Assembly: GCA_002733865.1 (NCBI GenBank)
Contig: NVXM01000027.1
Span: forward strand, 62,001 to 126,000
Source: Sphingopyxis sp.
GTDB lineage: Bacteria; Pseudomonadota; Alphaproteobacteria; Sphingomonadales; Sphingomonadaceae
Direction: 5' to 3'
Length of the DNA: 64,000 nt
Shown: positions 1-8,747 of the stretch, in pieces
How the letters are laid out: every line of letters starts with the position of its first letter
Numbering within the stretch: position 1 is the stretch's first letter
The notes under the pieces: model-generated
The model's input: only the letters and a program-made list of their open reading frames with translations
What the model was told of the DNA's origin: nothing
Database searches by the model: none
Program-made: the position numbers and the translations under genes

Positions 1-998
1 GCGAATTTCGCTTCGAGGATCGGTTCGTCGGCGGGCTTCAGGTCGATATTGCCGTTGATAAACTCGATCACGTCATAGCCCTGGTTCATACAGTGCTTGA
101 TCAGCGGATAGCCGGCGAGCGCACCGATGACATAAATGCCCTTCTTGGTACTCTCGAAGGCTGGCGAAAGTTTCGGATAGGCTTCGCGATCCTCGCTGGT
201 AAATTCGATCCCGCATTCCTCGACGAATTTGCGCGGCGGGGCGCTGCCCATGCGGGCGATGATCCGGTCGCACTTGATGGTTTCCTGACCATCGCGGGTT
301 TCCAGCACCAGCTCTCCGTCCCTGACTTCGGCTGGCGTGGTTTCGTTGCGGATGATCACCTTGCCCTGCTCGCCCGCTTCCATCAGCAGCTTCACATTGG
401 CCTTTTTCGCCCGCGCAAATTCCGCCGAGCGGTTGAGGATGGTAACGACATTATTCTGCGCCGCATCGGCGGCCAGTCCCAGCGCATTCTCGATACCCGC
501 ATCGCCCGAACCGATCACCGTGATATGCTCGTCATAATATTCGCCGGGATCATCAAGCTGATATTGCACCAGCTTGTTGTCGCCGCCGGGACAGCGCATC
601 AGGTTCGGATTGCCCTGCGTTCCGATCGCCATCACGATCGTTTCGGCCTGCACCGTCTCGCCATTTTTCAGGCTGATCGTGAAATTGCCTTCCTCGCCCT
701 CAATCTTGACCGGCTCGGCGTTGTACATGACGTTCACGCCATGCTCCGCGGTTTGCGCATCCCAGGTTTCCAGAATGGCCTCGCGCTTGCCCGCGTCAAA
801 ATCCATGTCCGAGCGCAACACCAGCTGGCTCGGCGTTGCCATGACATGCTTGCCCTTCTGATATTTGTAGATGGTGTCGGACAGATGGTCGGTTTTTTCC
901 AGCAGCACATGCTTGAGCTTCAGCTGCGCAGCGCGCCCAGCGGCGCTCATGCCCGCTGGTCCGGAGCCAATGATAACTACTCGAAACTTATCCGACAC
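1..998 (-). CDS. FAD/NAD(P)H pyridine nucleotide-disulfide-type oxidoreductase, 3' end outside window
   Basis: The reading frame runs off the left edge of the window, so only the N-terminal 332 or so residues are seen. A GTG start is chosen at 998 because a GGGGGAAG ribosome site lies just upstream and the protein then begins directly with the FAD-binding strand (VVIIGSGPAG, residues 7-16). A second Rossmann motif (ITVIGSGDAG) marks the NADPH domain. This is the two-dinucleotide-domain layout of thioredoxin-reductase-like flavoproteins. However, no CxxC redox pair is visible between the two motifs, so a dithiol reductase role is unlikely. The frame continues past the usual end of the fold (KPADEPILEAKF), which suggests a further domain beyond the window. 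Alphaproteobacteria have such reductases fused to a cyclic-nucleotide-binding domain; that is a guess here. It diverges from the TPR gene at 1241. Confidence 0.75.
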   Translation of the reverse strand, partial: MSDKFRVVIIGSGPAGMSAAGRAAQLKLKHVLLEKTDHLSDTIYKYQKGKHVMATPSQLVLRSDMDFDAGKREAILETWDAQTAEHGVNVMYNAEPVKIEGEEGNFTISLKNGETVQAETIVMAIGTQGNPNLMRCPGGDNKLVQYQLDDPGEYYDEHITVIGSGDAGIENALGLAADAAQNNVVTILNRSAEFARAKKANVKLLMEAGEQGKVIIRNETTPAEVRDGELVLETRDGQETIKCDRIIARMGSAPPRKFVEECGIEFTSEDREAYPKLSPAFESTKKGIYVIGALAGYPLIKHCMNQGYDVIEFINGNIDLKPADEPILEAKF

Positions 999-1240
999 GC
1001 GCCTGCTTCCCCCCTTTTGCATCCCCCGACCAACGCACCCTCATACGTTTTAACGGCCAGGTTCAGCAATATGCCCGGTAGTAGCGCGACCCAAAAGACT
1101 GAACTTTGGCAGTATCTTATCAAAAAGCCTCTTCATTGCCAGTGCAAAATATCATAGGCATCTCGGCGCTTGTCAGGTAGCGTGGGGGCCCGTATCTCTG
1201 CACCGGAATAGCAAAAGACAAAATAGCTTGGGGATTGACC

Positions 1241-2197
1241 ATGGCGAAAGCAGCTTCTTCGTTCAATATCAGCCGTATCGCCCTGATACTCGCAGCCTTG
1301 CTGGCGCTGGCAGCGGTCGGCGTACAAATTTATCGCAGCATGAATGATGATAACGAGATGACCGCATCCGTGGCAACCGTCGACAACGAACCGGCGCCCA
1401 GCGTTGATGAGGTCATCGCCGGTCTGGAAAAAAAGCTGCAGGACAATCCTGACGATGCGGAAAGCTGGCGGATGCTGGGCTGGAGCTATTTCGAAACGCA
1501 AAAATTTGCCGAATCAGCGACCGCGATGAAGCGAGCGACCACGCTGGATCCGGATAATCCCGAATATTGGTCGATGCTGGGCGAAGCCCTGGTGATGGCC
1601 AGCGACGGTCAGCAAGTCCCTCCGGACGCCGCAGCCGCGTTCCGCAATGCGCTGAAATATGACGCCAAGGATCCGCGCGCGCGCTACTTTCTGGCGGTCC
1701 AGAAAGATATATCTGGTGACCACAGGGGCGCGATTGATGACTGGTTTGCCCTGCTCGGCGACACCCCCGCCGACGCGCCCTATGCCGCCGACATCCGCCG
1801 GGTGATCGGACAGGTCGCTGAGAAGGAAGGTATTGATGTCGCGGCCCGTCTGGCCAAGGTCGCCCCGGCAGCGCCGACTGGCGGTATCGCCACCGACGGC
1901 CCCGCGGTCGCCACCGCTGCGATCCCCGGCCCAAGCCGCGAGGAAATGAAAGCAGCAGCAGCCTTGCCTCCCGGCCAGCAGGAAGCCATGATCGCCAATA
2001 TGGTCGACGGTCTCGACAAACGGCTGCAGGCCAACCCGCAGGACGCCAATGGCTGGATCATGCTGATCCGCAGCCGCATGCAATTGGGCCAGACCGTGCA
2101 AGCCAAGCAGGCGCTGGATCGCGGACTGAAGGCATTCAAGAATGATGGCGCAGAAGCGAAACGGATCCGGGAAGCGGCATCCGCGCTGGGGCTATAG
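1241..2197 (+). CDS. Membrane-anchored tetratricopeptide protein, CcmI/NrfG-like
   Basis: The 318-residue protein has one N-terminal transmembrane segment (about residues 10-30) followed by an acidic periplasmic region. TPR-like helices appear twice: residues 50-150 (AESWRMLGWSYFETQKF, then the PDNPEYWSMLGEALVMA repeat) and again at about 230-315 (NGWIMLIRSRMQLGQ). This arrangement resembles CcmI/CycH, the apocytochrome c chaperone of cytochrome c maturation, but no other ccm gene is near, so the role is only suggested. I start at ATG 1241 rather than an in-frame TTG six bases earlier because GGGGA sits at good spacing. An alanine/proline-rich linker separates the two TPR halves. Alternative: a general TPR assembly factor of the cell envelope. 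Confidence 0.7.
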   Translation: MAKAASSFNISRIALILAALLALAAVGVQIYRSMNDDNEMTASVATVDNEPAPSVDEVIAGLEKKLQDNPDDAESWRMLGWSYFETQKFAESATAMKRATTLDPDNPEYWSMLGEALVMASDGQQVPPDAAAAFRNALKYDAKDPRARYFLAVQKDISGDHRGAIDDWFALLGDTPADAPYAADIRRVIGQVAEKEGIDVAARLAKVAPAAPTGGIATDGPAVATAAIPGPSREEMKAAAALPPGQQEAMIANMVDGLDKRLQANPQDANGWIMLIRSRMQLGQTVQAKQALDRGLKAFKNDGAEAKRIREAASALGL

Positions 2198-2486
2198 TCA
2201 GGACTGGCCTGCCTGATTTCTGCTCCAGATCGGCAACGACTGTTGGCGAACGATCAGCTGACGGAGCAGGTCTTTGACCACCAAAACATGAGGAGATCAC
2301 GAGAAATTATGATTTCGACGGGGATGCTTCGCCGTGAAGAATCTTGACGCTTTATCCGCAGCGCACTGCTATGCGCACGGCTTGGGATAACAAGTTACGC
2401 CAGTCTCGTGAAACCAACACTGCGCCAATGCGTTTGATGGCTGATATTGCTCGAATATCCTATTTTTACCGAAAAGGCCGAATGTT

Positions 2487-3533
2487 TTGCGCAGATTTTT
2501 ATGCCCCGATTGCGGCAATCAAGTCCATTTCAACAACGCGACCTGTTTGTCTTGCTCGTCCATTCTGGCCTACTCGCCTTCGCAGGATGAAATGCTGGCA
2601 TTCCCGGTAGATGATCCGGCAGCGACAATCGGTGCCCTCGGATATTCGCTGTGTGCGAACCGTGAGCTGATCGGATGTAACTGGCTGTGCGACAATATCG
2701 ACGCCGGTTCATTGTGCCAGAGCTGTTTCCACACCACCAAGATTCCCGATATTTCCGATCTGGAAAAGCGACGGCAGTGGAACAGGCTGGAACGAGCCAA
2801 GCGGCGGCTATTTTATGCGCTGATCAAATTGAACCTGCCGCTGGCGGCGGACCCCGATGTTTCACAAGGCTCCCTCCGGTTTGAATTGCTGGGCGATCGC
2901 ATGCTTGCCAATGGCGAGAAAAAACGCGTCATGACCGGACATGACAATGGCCTGATCACGATCAACATCGCCGAGGCCGACGATGCAATTCGCGAAAAGA
3001 ACCGGACGATGATGGGCGAGCCCTATCGGACGCTGATAGGCCATTTCCGGCACGAAGTGGGACATTATTACTGGGATCAGCTGGTCGACAAGCCAGGTGT
3101 GATTGAGCGTTTCCGCGCACTTTTCGGCGACGAACGGCGCGACTATTCCGAAGCATTGGGTACCTATTATGACAACGGTCCGCCAGATGACTGGCAAAAA
3201 TCGTTCGTCAGCGCCTATGCGACTGCGCATCCCTGGGAGGATTTCGCAGAGACCTGGGCACATTATCTGCACATGGTCAGCGGCCTGGAAACAGCCTTTG
3301 CCTATGGCCTGAACCCACAGCCTCTGGAAGAGGGAGCGCCACCGCTGGTGCAACTGGCTGACCCATATCATGTGGCCGACCATGAACAACTTTTGGACCA
3401 CTGGGTCCCGATTACGGTCGCGATGAATGCCATGAACCGGTCAATGGGCAACAGGGATTATTATCCCTTTGTCTTGTCATCCCGGATTTCTGAAAAAATG
3501 CAATTCATCCATGATCTGGTCAAGGATCAATAA
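2487..3533 (+). CDS. Zinc-ribbon metallopeptidase (Peptidase_Mx / DUF2248 type)
   Basis: The 348-residue protein opens with a zinc ribbon (Cys6, Cys9, Cys20, Cys23), carries a second cysteine-rich patch (residues 56-80) and then an HEVGH zincin motif at residues 189-193. A downstream glutamate in EDFAETWAHY probably provides the third zinc ligand. This combination is the signature of a conserved putative zinc-dependent peptidase family of unknown substrate; it has no signal peptide and is expected to be cytoplasmic. The TTG at 2487 is chosen because the zinc ribbon begins at once after it (MRRFLCPDCG), as in relatives; an ATG five bases upstream is in another frame. It is followed by a convergent symporter gene. 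I see no operon partner. Confidence 0.8.
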   Translation: MRRFLCPDCGNQVHFNNATCLSCSSILAYSPSQDEMLAFPVDDPAATIGALGYSLCANRELIGCNWLCDNIDAGSLCQSCFHTTKIPDISDLEKRRQWNRLERAKRRLFYALIKLNLPLAADPDVSQGSLRFELLGDRMLANGEKKRVMTGHDNGLITINIAEADDAIREKNRTMMGEPYRTLIGHFRHEVGHYYWDQLVDKPGVIERFRALFGDERRDYSEALGTYYDNGPPDDWQKSFVSAYATAHPWEDFAETWAHYLHMVSGLETAFAYGLNPQPLEEGAPPLVQLADPYHVADHEQLLDHWVPITVAMNAMNRSMGNRDYYPFVLSSRISEKMQFIHDLVKDQ

Positions 3534-3581
3534 CTTCGGCTGATTATGCCAAAGCCAGCATGGCGACGGCGTACCCCTGAC

Positions 3582-4877
3582 TTAGTCCAGCGCGTTTTTC
3601 ATGATGACCGCAGCGGTAATATCGCCGGTCACATTCACGACCGTGCGCGACATGTCCAGCAGACGGTCAACACCCAATATGATCACCAGCCCGGTTGCCG
3701 GAATGCCAAATCCGGCAGCGACACTGGCCAAGATGGCGATGCTGACACCGGGAGTGCCCGGCGCGCCAATCGATGACGCGACCAGTGTCCCGACCAGCAA
3801 CATGGTTTCACTCATGCTCAGATCGACCCCCGATATTTGCGCCAAAAAGAGAATCGCGACGCTTTGATACAGCGCCGTGCCCGCCATGTTCATGGTTGCC
3901 CCAAGCGGGATCACCAGATGCGCGACATCATCCGGCACATGAAACTGGCGGGCGGTCTGGATTGTGCTCGGCATGACCGCAGAGGAGCTGGACGTGGAAA
4001 AGGCCAGCAACAGATTGGATCCCGCGACCGAGAGGAAGGAGCGAAAGCCCAGTCCGCCGAGCACTCTCAGGACAACGGCATAAATCAGAAACAGCAATAG
4101 TAGCCCCAGCAGAACCGTGCCGATATAGCTGAGCAGACCCAGCAGCGAGTCGACTCCGATCTGGATCATCAGCTGCGCCATCAATCCGAATACGGCGAGC
4201 GGCGACAAGAGCATCGCCCATTTCACGATCGTCATCGAAATCGACATCAGCGAATCGAGCAGGGCGAGAAACGGGACCGCTTTTTCCTTTTGGATCTGCG
4301 TGGCCGCAATCCCCGTCAGCACTGCGAGAATGACGATTGCCAGCAAGTCACCCTGGATCACCGAGGCCGCCGGATTGGTCGGCAGCACCCCGGCGACCAT
4401 ATCTGGTAGTCGCGTCAGGTCGAAGCTTTGCGTGGCCGCTGCGGCTGGTGCCAGGCTTTCGACCGGTAAATCCAGGCCCATGCCCGGACCGATCAGCTGC
4501 GCCAGCGAGATACCGATCCAGGCGGCCAGAAATGTGGTAGAGAGTATGAACAGGCCGAGCCGCAGACCCAGCTTGCGCATCGCCTCATTCGAGGACACAC
4601 CGGCAAGGCCGCTGACGATCGACGAAAAGACCAGCGGCACCAGCACGATCGCGATCAGGCCAAGAAAAAGCTGGCCAGGAAGAGCCAGCCAGTCACCGAT
4701 CATCCCGGCTGTTTTCGGCCGGACCCAGCCCACCGTCGGTCCGAGCAAAGTCCCGCTACCAATGCCAAGCACCATCGCCGCCAGCACCTGCGCCCACAGC
4801 CGCGAACGCGCCCAGATACGCAATTTGCTGCTCTGCTGGATCAGGCGGTCCAATTCAGAGCCGGTTTGGTTCAGCAC
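3582..4877 (-). CDS. Dicarboxylate/amino acid:cation symporter (DAACS family)
   Basis: The 431-residue inner-membrane carrier shows the family hallmarks in order: eight hydrophobic helices, the serine-rich hairpin 1 (STSSSSAVMPST), transmembrane 7 (GATMNMAGTALYQ), hairpin 2 (SIGAPGTPGVS) and transmembrane 8 (DRLLDMSRTVVNVTGD). The two aspartates, arginine and asparagine of the last motif match the set that binds acidic substrates, so glutamate, aspartate or a dicarboxylate is the likely cargo. The usual NMDGT sodium-site motif reads NMAGT, losing the aspartate. GTG 4877 is preferred over TTG 4895 because AGGA lies six bases upstream of it. The gene converges with the metallopeptidase. Confidence 0.85.
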   Translation of the reverse strand: MLNQTGSELDRLIQQSSKLRIWARSRLWAQVLAAMVLGIGSGTLLGPTVGWVRPKTAGMIGDWLALPGQLFLGLIAIVLVPLVFSSIVSGLAGVSSNEAMRKLGLRLGLFILSTTFLAAWIGISLAQLIGPGMGLDLPVESLAPAAAATQSFDLTRLPDMVAGVLPTNPAASVIQGDLLAIVILAVLTGIAATQIQKEKAVPFLALLDSLMSISMTIVKWAMLLSPLAVFGLMAQLMIQIGVDSLLGLLSYIGTVLLGLLLLFLIYAVVLRVLGGLGFRSFLSVAGSNLLLAFSTSSSSAVMPSTIQTARQFHVPDDVAHLVIPLGATMNMAGTALYQSVAILFLAQISGVDLSMSETMLLVGTLVASSIGAPGTPGVSIAILASVAAGFGIPATGLVIILGVDRLLDMSRTVVNVTGDITAAVIMKNALD

Positions 4878-4964
4878 AATGATCCTGTCTCTCAAAAATT
4901 ATGATCGCTATACAGCGCTTTTCGCGTCCCTCTAGCGAGAGATCAACAGGTAGGTCAAAACTCT

Positions 4965-6407
4965 CTACCGAAACAAAGGCTCGCCAAAGCTCCTGAGCTT
5001 GCGACTATGCAAGGTCCCCGCGTCCGCTTCCTTCGCCAGCAGGTCGATCGCCCGCAATCCGATCGCCAGATGCTGGCCGACGCGCTCCTGATAAAAGGCA
5101 TCGGCCATGCCGGGCAGCTTGATCTCGCCGTGCAGCGGCTTGTCCGAAGCGCAGAGCAGCGTCCCATAGGGCACGCGGTAGCGATAGCCATTGGCGGCTA
5201 CCGTCGCGCTTTCCATGTCGATCGCGATCGCGCGGGCCTGGTTGAGCCGCCGGGCGATCTGCTCGAAGCGCAATTCCCAGTTGCGGTCGCCGGTCGTGAC
5301 CACGGTGCCGGTGCGCAATTGCTGCTTCAGCTTCGATTTGTCGATGCCGGTCTCTTCCTGCACCGCCTGGGTCAGCGCCAGCTGTACTTCGGCAATCGTC
5401 GGCAGCGGGATGCTGGGCGGCAAGACATCGTCGAGCACATTGTCGTCGCGCAGATAGGCATGGGCAAGGACATAATCGCCCAGCCGCTGGGTTCGGCGCA
5501 GAGCGCCACAATGACCAATCATCAACCAGACATGCGGGCGGAGCACAGCGAGATGGTCGGTGATAGTCTTGGCATTGCTTGGGCCGACGCCGATATTGAC
5601 CAGAGTCACACCCGGGCGGCCATCGCCGCGCACCAGATGATAAGCGGGCATTTGCGGCGGCTTGGCAATCGGCGGGGCGGAGGGCTTGCCATCCTTGCCG
5701 GTGACCCGGTTGCCCGGTTCGACGAGCATGCTGGCTTTGCCGGCCTTCACTTCTGCCAGACCGGTTTCGAGAAATTCGTCAACATAGCGCTGATAGTTGG
5801 TGAACAGGATGAACGGCTGAAAATGCTCTGGATCGGTGGCGCAATAATGGCGGATCCGGTGCAGCGAATAGTCGACCCGCTCGGCGGTGAACAGAGCCAG
5901 CGCAGAAGCTTCCTCACCCTGAAAAATCTGGCCACCGTCGACAATCTCGTCATTGGTCTTCACCAGATTGGGCGTGTGAAAATAATTGGGCAGCTTTTCC
6001 TTCTTCGCCCGGTCGAGTCCGGCCCCGGCATCTTCCAGCGCAAAAGCCAGGGGAATCGGCGTATCGGACAACTCCACCCAGATTTTGGCGGTGAAGGTTG
6101 TGGCAATGCGTTGCAGTTGATCGAGCAAATAGGTGCGGTACAGCTTGGGCTCGGTGATGGTCGTGCAATAGGTGTTGATATCGGCGAGATGTCCCGATGC
6201 CAGATGGCTGGTTTCGGTCGCCTGATCGGCGGGAATTTCGACGCTGATCTGCGGGTAGAGCCCTTGCAGGCGGTCATCCTTGGCCAATTTGGCGGTCGCA
6301 TAGCGACGAAAGCGGGCTGCCGTGATTTCAATTTGTTCGGCGTATAGCTTTTCCAGCAACGCCACCGCTTCGGCGGGCGTTGCACATAAAGTGGATTCGG
6401 TTGTCAT
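4965..6407 (-). CDS. amn: AMP nucleosidase
   Basis: This enzyme hydrolyses AMP to adenine and ribose 5-phosphate and helps set the adenylate pool. The 480-residue length is that of bacterial Amn. The N-terminal half (about residues 1-190) is the regulatory Amn domain, and the C-terminal half is a nucleoside-phosphorylase fold with VTLVNIGVGPSNAKT, MIGHCGALR and the ribose-binding IDMESATVAANGYR segment. The final helix (QHLAIGLRAIDLL) is also typical of the family. It stands alone on the minus strand, 55 bases downstream of the ATP12 gene in the same direction, and its start ATG is unambiguous. Confidence 0.92.
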   Translation of the reverse strand: MTTESTLCATPAEAVALLEKLYAEQIEITAARFRRYATAKLAKDDRLQGLYPQISVEIPADQATETSHLASGHLADINTYCTTITEPKLYRTYLLDQLQRIATTFTAKIWVELSDTPIPLAFALEDAGAGLDRAKKEKLPNYFHTPNLVKTNDEIVDGGQIFQGEEASALALFTAERVDYSLHRIRHYCATDPEHFQPFILFTNYQRYVDEFLETGLAEVKAGKASMLVEPGNRVTGKDGKPSAPPIAKPPQMPAYHLVRGDGRPGVTLVNIGVGPSNAKTITDHLAVLRPHVWLMIGHCGALRRTQRLGDYVLAHAYLRDDNVLDDVLPPSIPLPTIAEVQLALTQAVQEETGIDKSKLKQQLRTGTVVTTGDRNWELRFEQIARRLNQARAIAIDMESATVAANGYRYRVPYGTLLCASDKPLHGEIKLPGMADAFYQERVGQHLAIGLRAIDLLAKEADAGTLHSRKLRSFGEPLFR

Positions 6408-6462
6408 GTAGTCTCCGTTACAGTTTCAATCCTGTACCGGAAAATTGTGACAAATGGAAAAC

Positions 6463-7161
6463 CTAAGTACGCGAGAGGTCGAGAAAGCGGGTCGCCGCCT
6501 CGACCTCGGCGCGTTTGATCTCCCGCGCGGCAAATGCCTGATCATCCCGGCCCCATTGCTGCTCTTGCCAGAGCTCCTCGAGATTGACCAGCGGCCAGAG
6601 GGTTTCGGGGCTATGCGTCTGCTCGACCAGCGCCAGCGTGGCGATCAGGGAGCCGGACAGACCGACCAGGGACAGCATTGCCGCGACCGCAAAATCATCC
6701 TGCACCTCGACCATCTTGGTCAACCGCTCAATCGTTGCCACCGGCTGTGACTGATAGCGGATCCCGTGGATGAGGTTGAAACTGACATCATAGCGGTTCT
6801 GCGCCCAATCGAGCAGCGGATCCCATCGCTCTGCCTGATGATCGATCAGCGCCTGCTGTCCTGAATCCGCCCGATAGTAGAGCATGTCGCTGTCGGCAAA
6901 GGCGGCGATGCGGCCAACAATCCGGTCGCGTTCGCTTGCGACCTGATCGAGCGCCCCTTGCGCCAATCCGGTCAGCGGCATCGAGGCCGGCACAATATCC
7001 TCCTGTTGCGCGGCCCATTCGGCGGCAATCGCTTCCGCCAGCCGACTGGTCGGGACGGCAAGCGCGTTGCGCTGCGGTGTCTTTACCGGTCGCCCGTCGA
7101 GCAAGACACCATATGCTTCGCCAGCCGGAGCGACCGATACGTCCTTGAAAAAGCGTTTCAC
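6463..7161 (-). CDS. ATP12 family chaperone for F1-ATPase assembly
   Basis: The 232-residue protein matches the ATP12 family, whose mitochondrial members protect the F1 alpha subunit before assembly of the ATP synthase. Recognisable pieces are the opening KRFFKDVSVA with GYGVLLDGRPVKTP-like sequence at residues 15-30, the EWAAQQEDIVPASMPLT block and the DSDMLYYRAD segment followed by DPLLDWAQ. It is the last gene of a run with four-base overlaps (the 100-residue membrane protein and the HAD phosphatase lie upstream), so it is probably cotranscribed with them. The role in bacteria is inferred from the mitochondrial homologue. Confidence 0.88.
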   Translation of the reverse strand: MKRFFKDVSVAPAGEAYGVLLDGRPVKTPQRNALAVPTSRLAEAIAAEWAAQQEDIVPASMPLTGLAQGALDQVASERDRIVGRIAAFADSDMLYYRADSGQQALIDHQAERWDPLLDWAQNRYDVSFNLIHGIRYQSQPVATIERLTKMVEVQDDFAVAAMLSLVGLSGSLIATLALVEQTHSPETLWPLVNLEELWQEQQWGRDDQAFAAREIKRAEVEAATRFLDLSRT

Positions 7162-7460
7162 GGGGCGTCCGGGCCGGCTGCCGCTTTGGCGATGGCCTCT
7201 TCCGCCACGCGGGCGCGAATATATCTGCGGATGATCAGCACCGGTACCGCCCAGAGCTGGAAGAGCCCGAGCAGAATGAGACCATAGCCGACCGGTGCCG
7301 GAACCGGCGGCAAACGGTCCAGCGCGATCGCCAGCCCCAACATCACCAGGACAACCCCGAGCAGGCGCATCAGGCTCACTAGAAAGTGAACCGCCTTGGC
7401 CTGCTTTTCTTTCTCCGGATCGGGAATATATTCGGGCTGCTCGTCAATCGGGTCGTTCAT
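7158..7460 (-). CDS. Small membrane protein with two transmembrane helices
   Basis: The 100-residue protein has a charged N-terminus (residues 1-25, rich in Glu, Asp, Lys), then two hydrophobic helices at about 26-46 and 55-77, a basic RRYIRARV stretch and an alanine-rich tail. I do not recognise a named family. It overlaps the ATP12 gene by four bases at its 3' end and the HAD phosphatase by four bases at its 5' end, so translation is likely coupled across the three genes. A link with F1-ATPase assembly is only suggested by that position. Confidence 0.7.
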   Translation of the reverse strand: MNDPIDEQPEYIPDPEKEKQAKAVHFLVSLMRLLGVVLVMLGLAIALDRLPPVPAPVGYGLILLGLFQLWAVPVLIIRRYIRARVAEEAIAKAAAGPDAP

Positions 7461-8113
7461 CGGTTCAATATTCCATTCAGCTCAGCCATCGTCGCCGCGA
7501 CAATCTCGGCGCCGGCAGCGATCAGTTCATGCTCGTCGTGATAGCCCCAGTCCACGCCGACCGGGCGGACGCGGGCATTGACCGCCATCGCCATGTCAAA
7601 GCTGGTATCGCCGATCATGGCGGTGGTCTCCGGCAAGGCACCTGCTTCGGCCATCGCCAGCTCGACCATCGCCGGATGCGGCTTGGAGGGATGCCGGTCT
7701 GCGGTCTGCAGCGTGACAAAACGATCACCAAGACCGTGGGTTGCCAAAACATGCTGGAGACCGCGGTCAGATTTGCCGGTGGCGACGCCGAGGACCCATC
7801 CAGCCGCTTCCAGTTGTTCCAGCAGCTCGAGCAATCCGTCGTACAGGGGTTCATGCAGGCCGCCAGACTGGCGCATTGCGGAAAAGCCGTCCTTGTAGGA
7901 TTGAGTCACGGCAGCTACCATTTCGGCATCACCCGTGGGCAGCAGTTGCGAAACCGCTTCCGTCAGGCTCAGGCCAACGATCCGTCGCACCAGATGATGA
8001 TCGGGCGCGACCAGACCGTGTTGCTCAAACGCCTGATCCATCGACGCGCAGATATTCGCCTGGCTGTCGACCATCGTGCCGTCGCAATCGAACAGGGCAA
8101 GCTTGTTAGTCAT
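7457..8113 (-). CDS. HAD-superfamily phosphatase, phosphoglycolate phosphatase-like
   Basis: The 218-residue protein begins with the HAD nucleophile motif (LFDCDGTMVDS; Asp9 is the nucleophile and Asp11 the acid/base) and has the helical cap that follows in Gph/PGMB-type enzymes. Motif II is VATGKS, and motif III/IV includes KPHPAMVE and MIGDTSFDMAMAVNARV. Such enzymes dephosphorylate small phosphometabolites, often 2-phosphoglycolate; the true substrate cannot be read from the sequence. It overlaps the PaiB-like gene upstream by four bases and the small membrane protein downstream by four bases. Confidence 0.85.
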   Translation of the reverse strand: MTNKLALFDCDGTMVDSQANICASMDQAFEQHGLVAPDHHLVRRIVGLSLTEAVSQLLPTGDAEMVAAVTQSYKDGFSAMRQSGGLHEPLYDGLLELLEQLEAAGWVLGVATGKSDRGLQHVLATHGLGDRFVTLQTADRHPSKPHPAMVELAMAEAGALPETTAMIGDTSFDMAMAVNARVRPVGVDWGYHDEHELIAAGAEIVAATMAELNGILNR

Positions 8114-8745
8114 CGTGCTGCAAACTCCTGCATCATATGGGCCATGGCGCGGCGACCGACGGCAGCAAGCGCCGATCCCGCCTTATTGCGCGCTGCGGCC
8201 GGCTTGTTCTGGCTCAGCTTGGCGGTCGGACGCCAGGCCAGTATTTCCATTTCAAACCCGACAATGGCATCGACCATCTTCTCGAATTTTGCCGGATCCA
8301 TCTTGTCCCGGTGCCAGGGCACCTTGGGCAGCAGCTTCGCTTCATTCTGCGCCGTCACATCATCGAGCAAAGCGATCAGGCCTTCGCGCTCCATCTGCCG
8401 GACGGTCCCTTCCAGCTCCAGCGCCAGATAGTTCCAGGTCGGCACCTGGTCATCGAGGCCGTACCAGTCGGGACTGATATAGGCGTCGGGACCGTTGATG
8501 ACGCAAAGCGCCTTGTTTTCGGCGATATGCCGCGTCAGGGCGTTGCCCTGCGACAAGTGGAATTGCAATGCGCCGTCGTCGGTAGAAAATACCGGGACAT
8601 GCGCGACGCGCGGGCCATCCGGTGTGTCCGCGAACACCATGCCGAAGCCGATCTCCGCAATCATCGCTTCCAGCGCGGCCCGCTCGTCCGCGTCGTGATG
8701 ATCATTGGCAGATTTGGGCCAGCGAAAGGCGGGGTTGGAATGCAT
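8110..8745 (-). CDS. PaiB-like FMN-binding split-barrel protein
   Basis: The 211-residue protein matches the PaiB family (FMN-binding negative transcriptional regulators). Evidence includes the HVPVFSTDDGALQFHLSQGN strand-loop region, the ISPDWYG motif, VPTWNYLALELEG and the C-terminal VGFEMEI block. Bacillus PaiB represses sporulation and protease genes, but many family members are simply flavin-binding proteins and no DNA-binding domain is obvious here. The C-terminal 35 residues are rich in Ala, Lys and Arg. It is separated from the upstream pseudouridine synthase gene by two bases and overlaps the HAD gene downstream. Confidence 0.82.
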   Translation of the reverse strand: MHSNPAFRWPKSANDHHDADERAALEAMIAEIGFGMVFADTPDGPRVAHVPVFSTDDGALQFHLSQGNALTRHIAENKALCVINGPDAYISPDWYGLDDQVPTWNYLALELEGTVRQMEREGLIALLDDVTAQNEAKLLPKVPWHRDKMDPAKFEKMVDAIVGFEMEILAWRPTAKLSQNKPAAARNKAGSALAAVGRRAMAHMMQEFAAR

Positions 8746-8747
8746 TA

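Noticed and set aside
93..1157. Long open plus-strand frame
   Set aside because: It is antisense to the flavoprotein gene (minus, 1-998), which has clear FAD and NAD(P) motifs; the plus-strand translation has no recognisable family.
2344..2610. 88-codon plus-strand frame before the metallopeptidase
   Set aside because: It overlaps the zinc-ribbon start of the metallopeptidase in another frame and has no family features.
5007..6347. 446-codon open frame on the plus strand
   Set aside because: It lies entirely opposite the AMP nucleosidase gene, whose product is recognised over its whole length.
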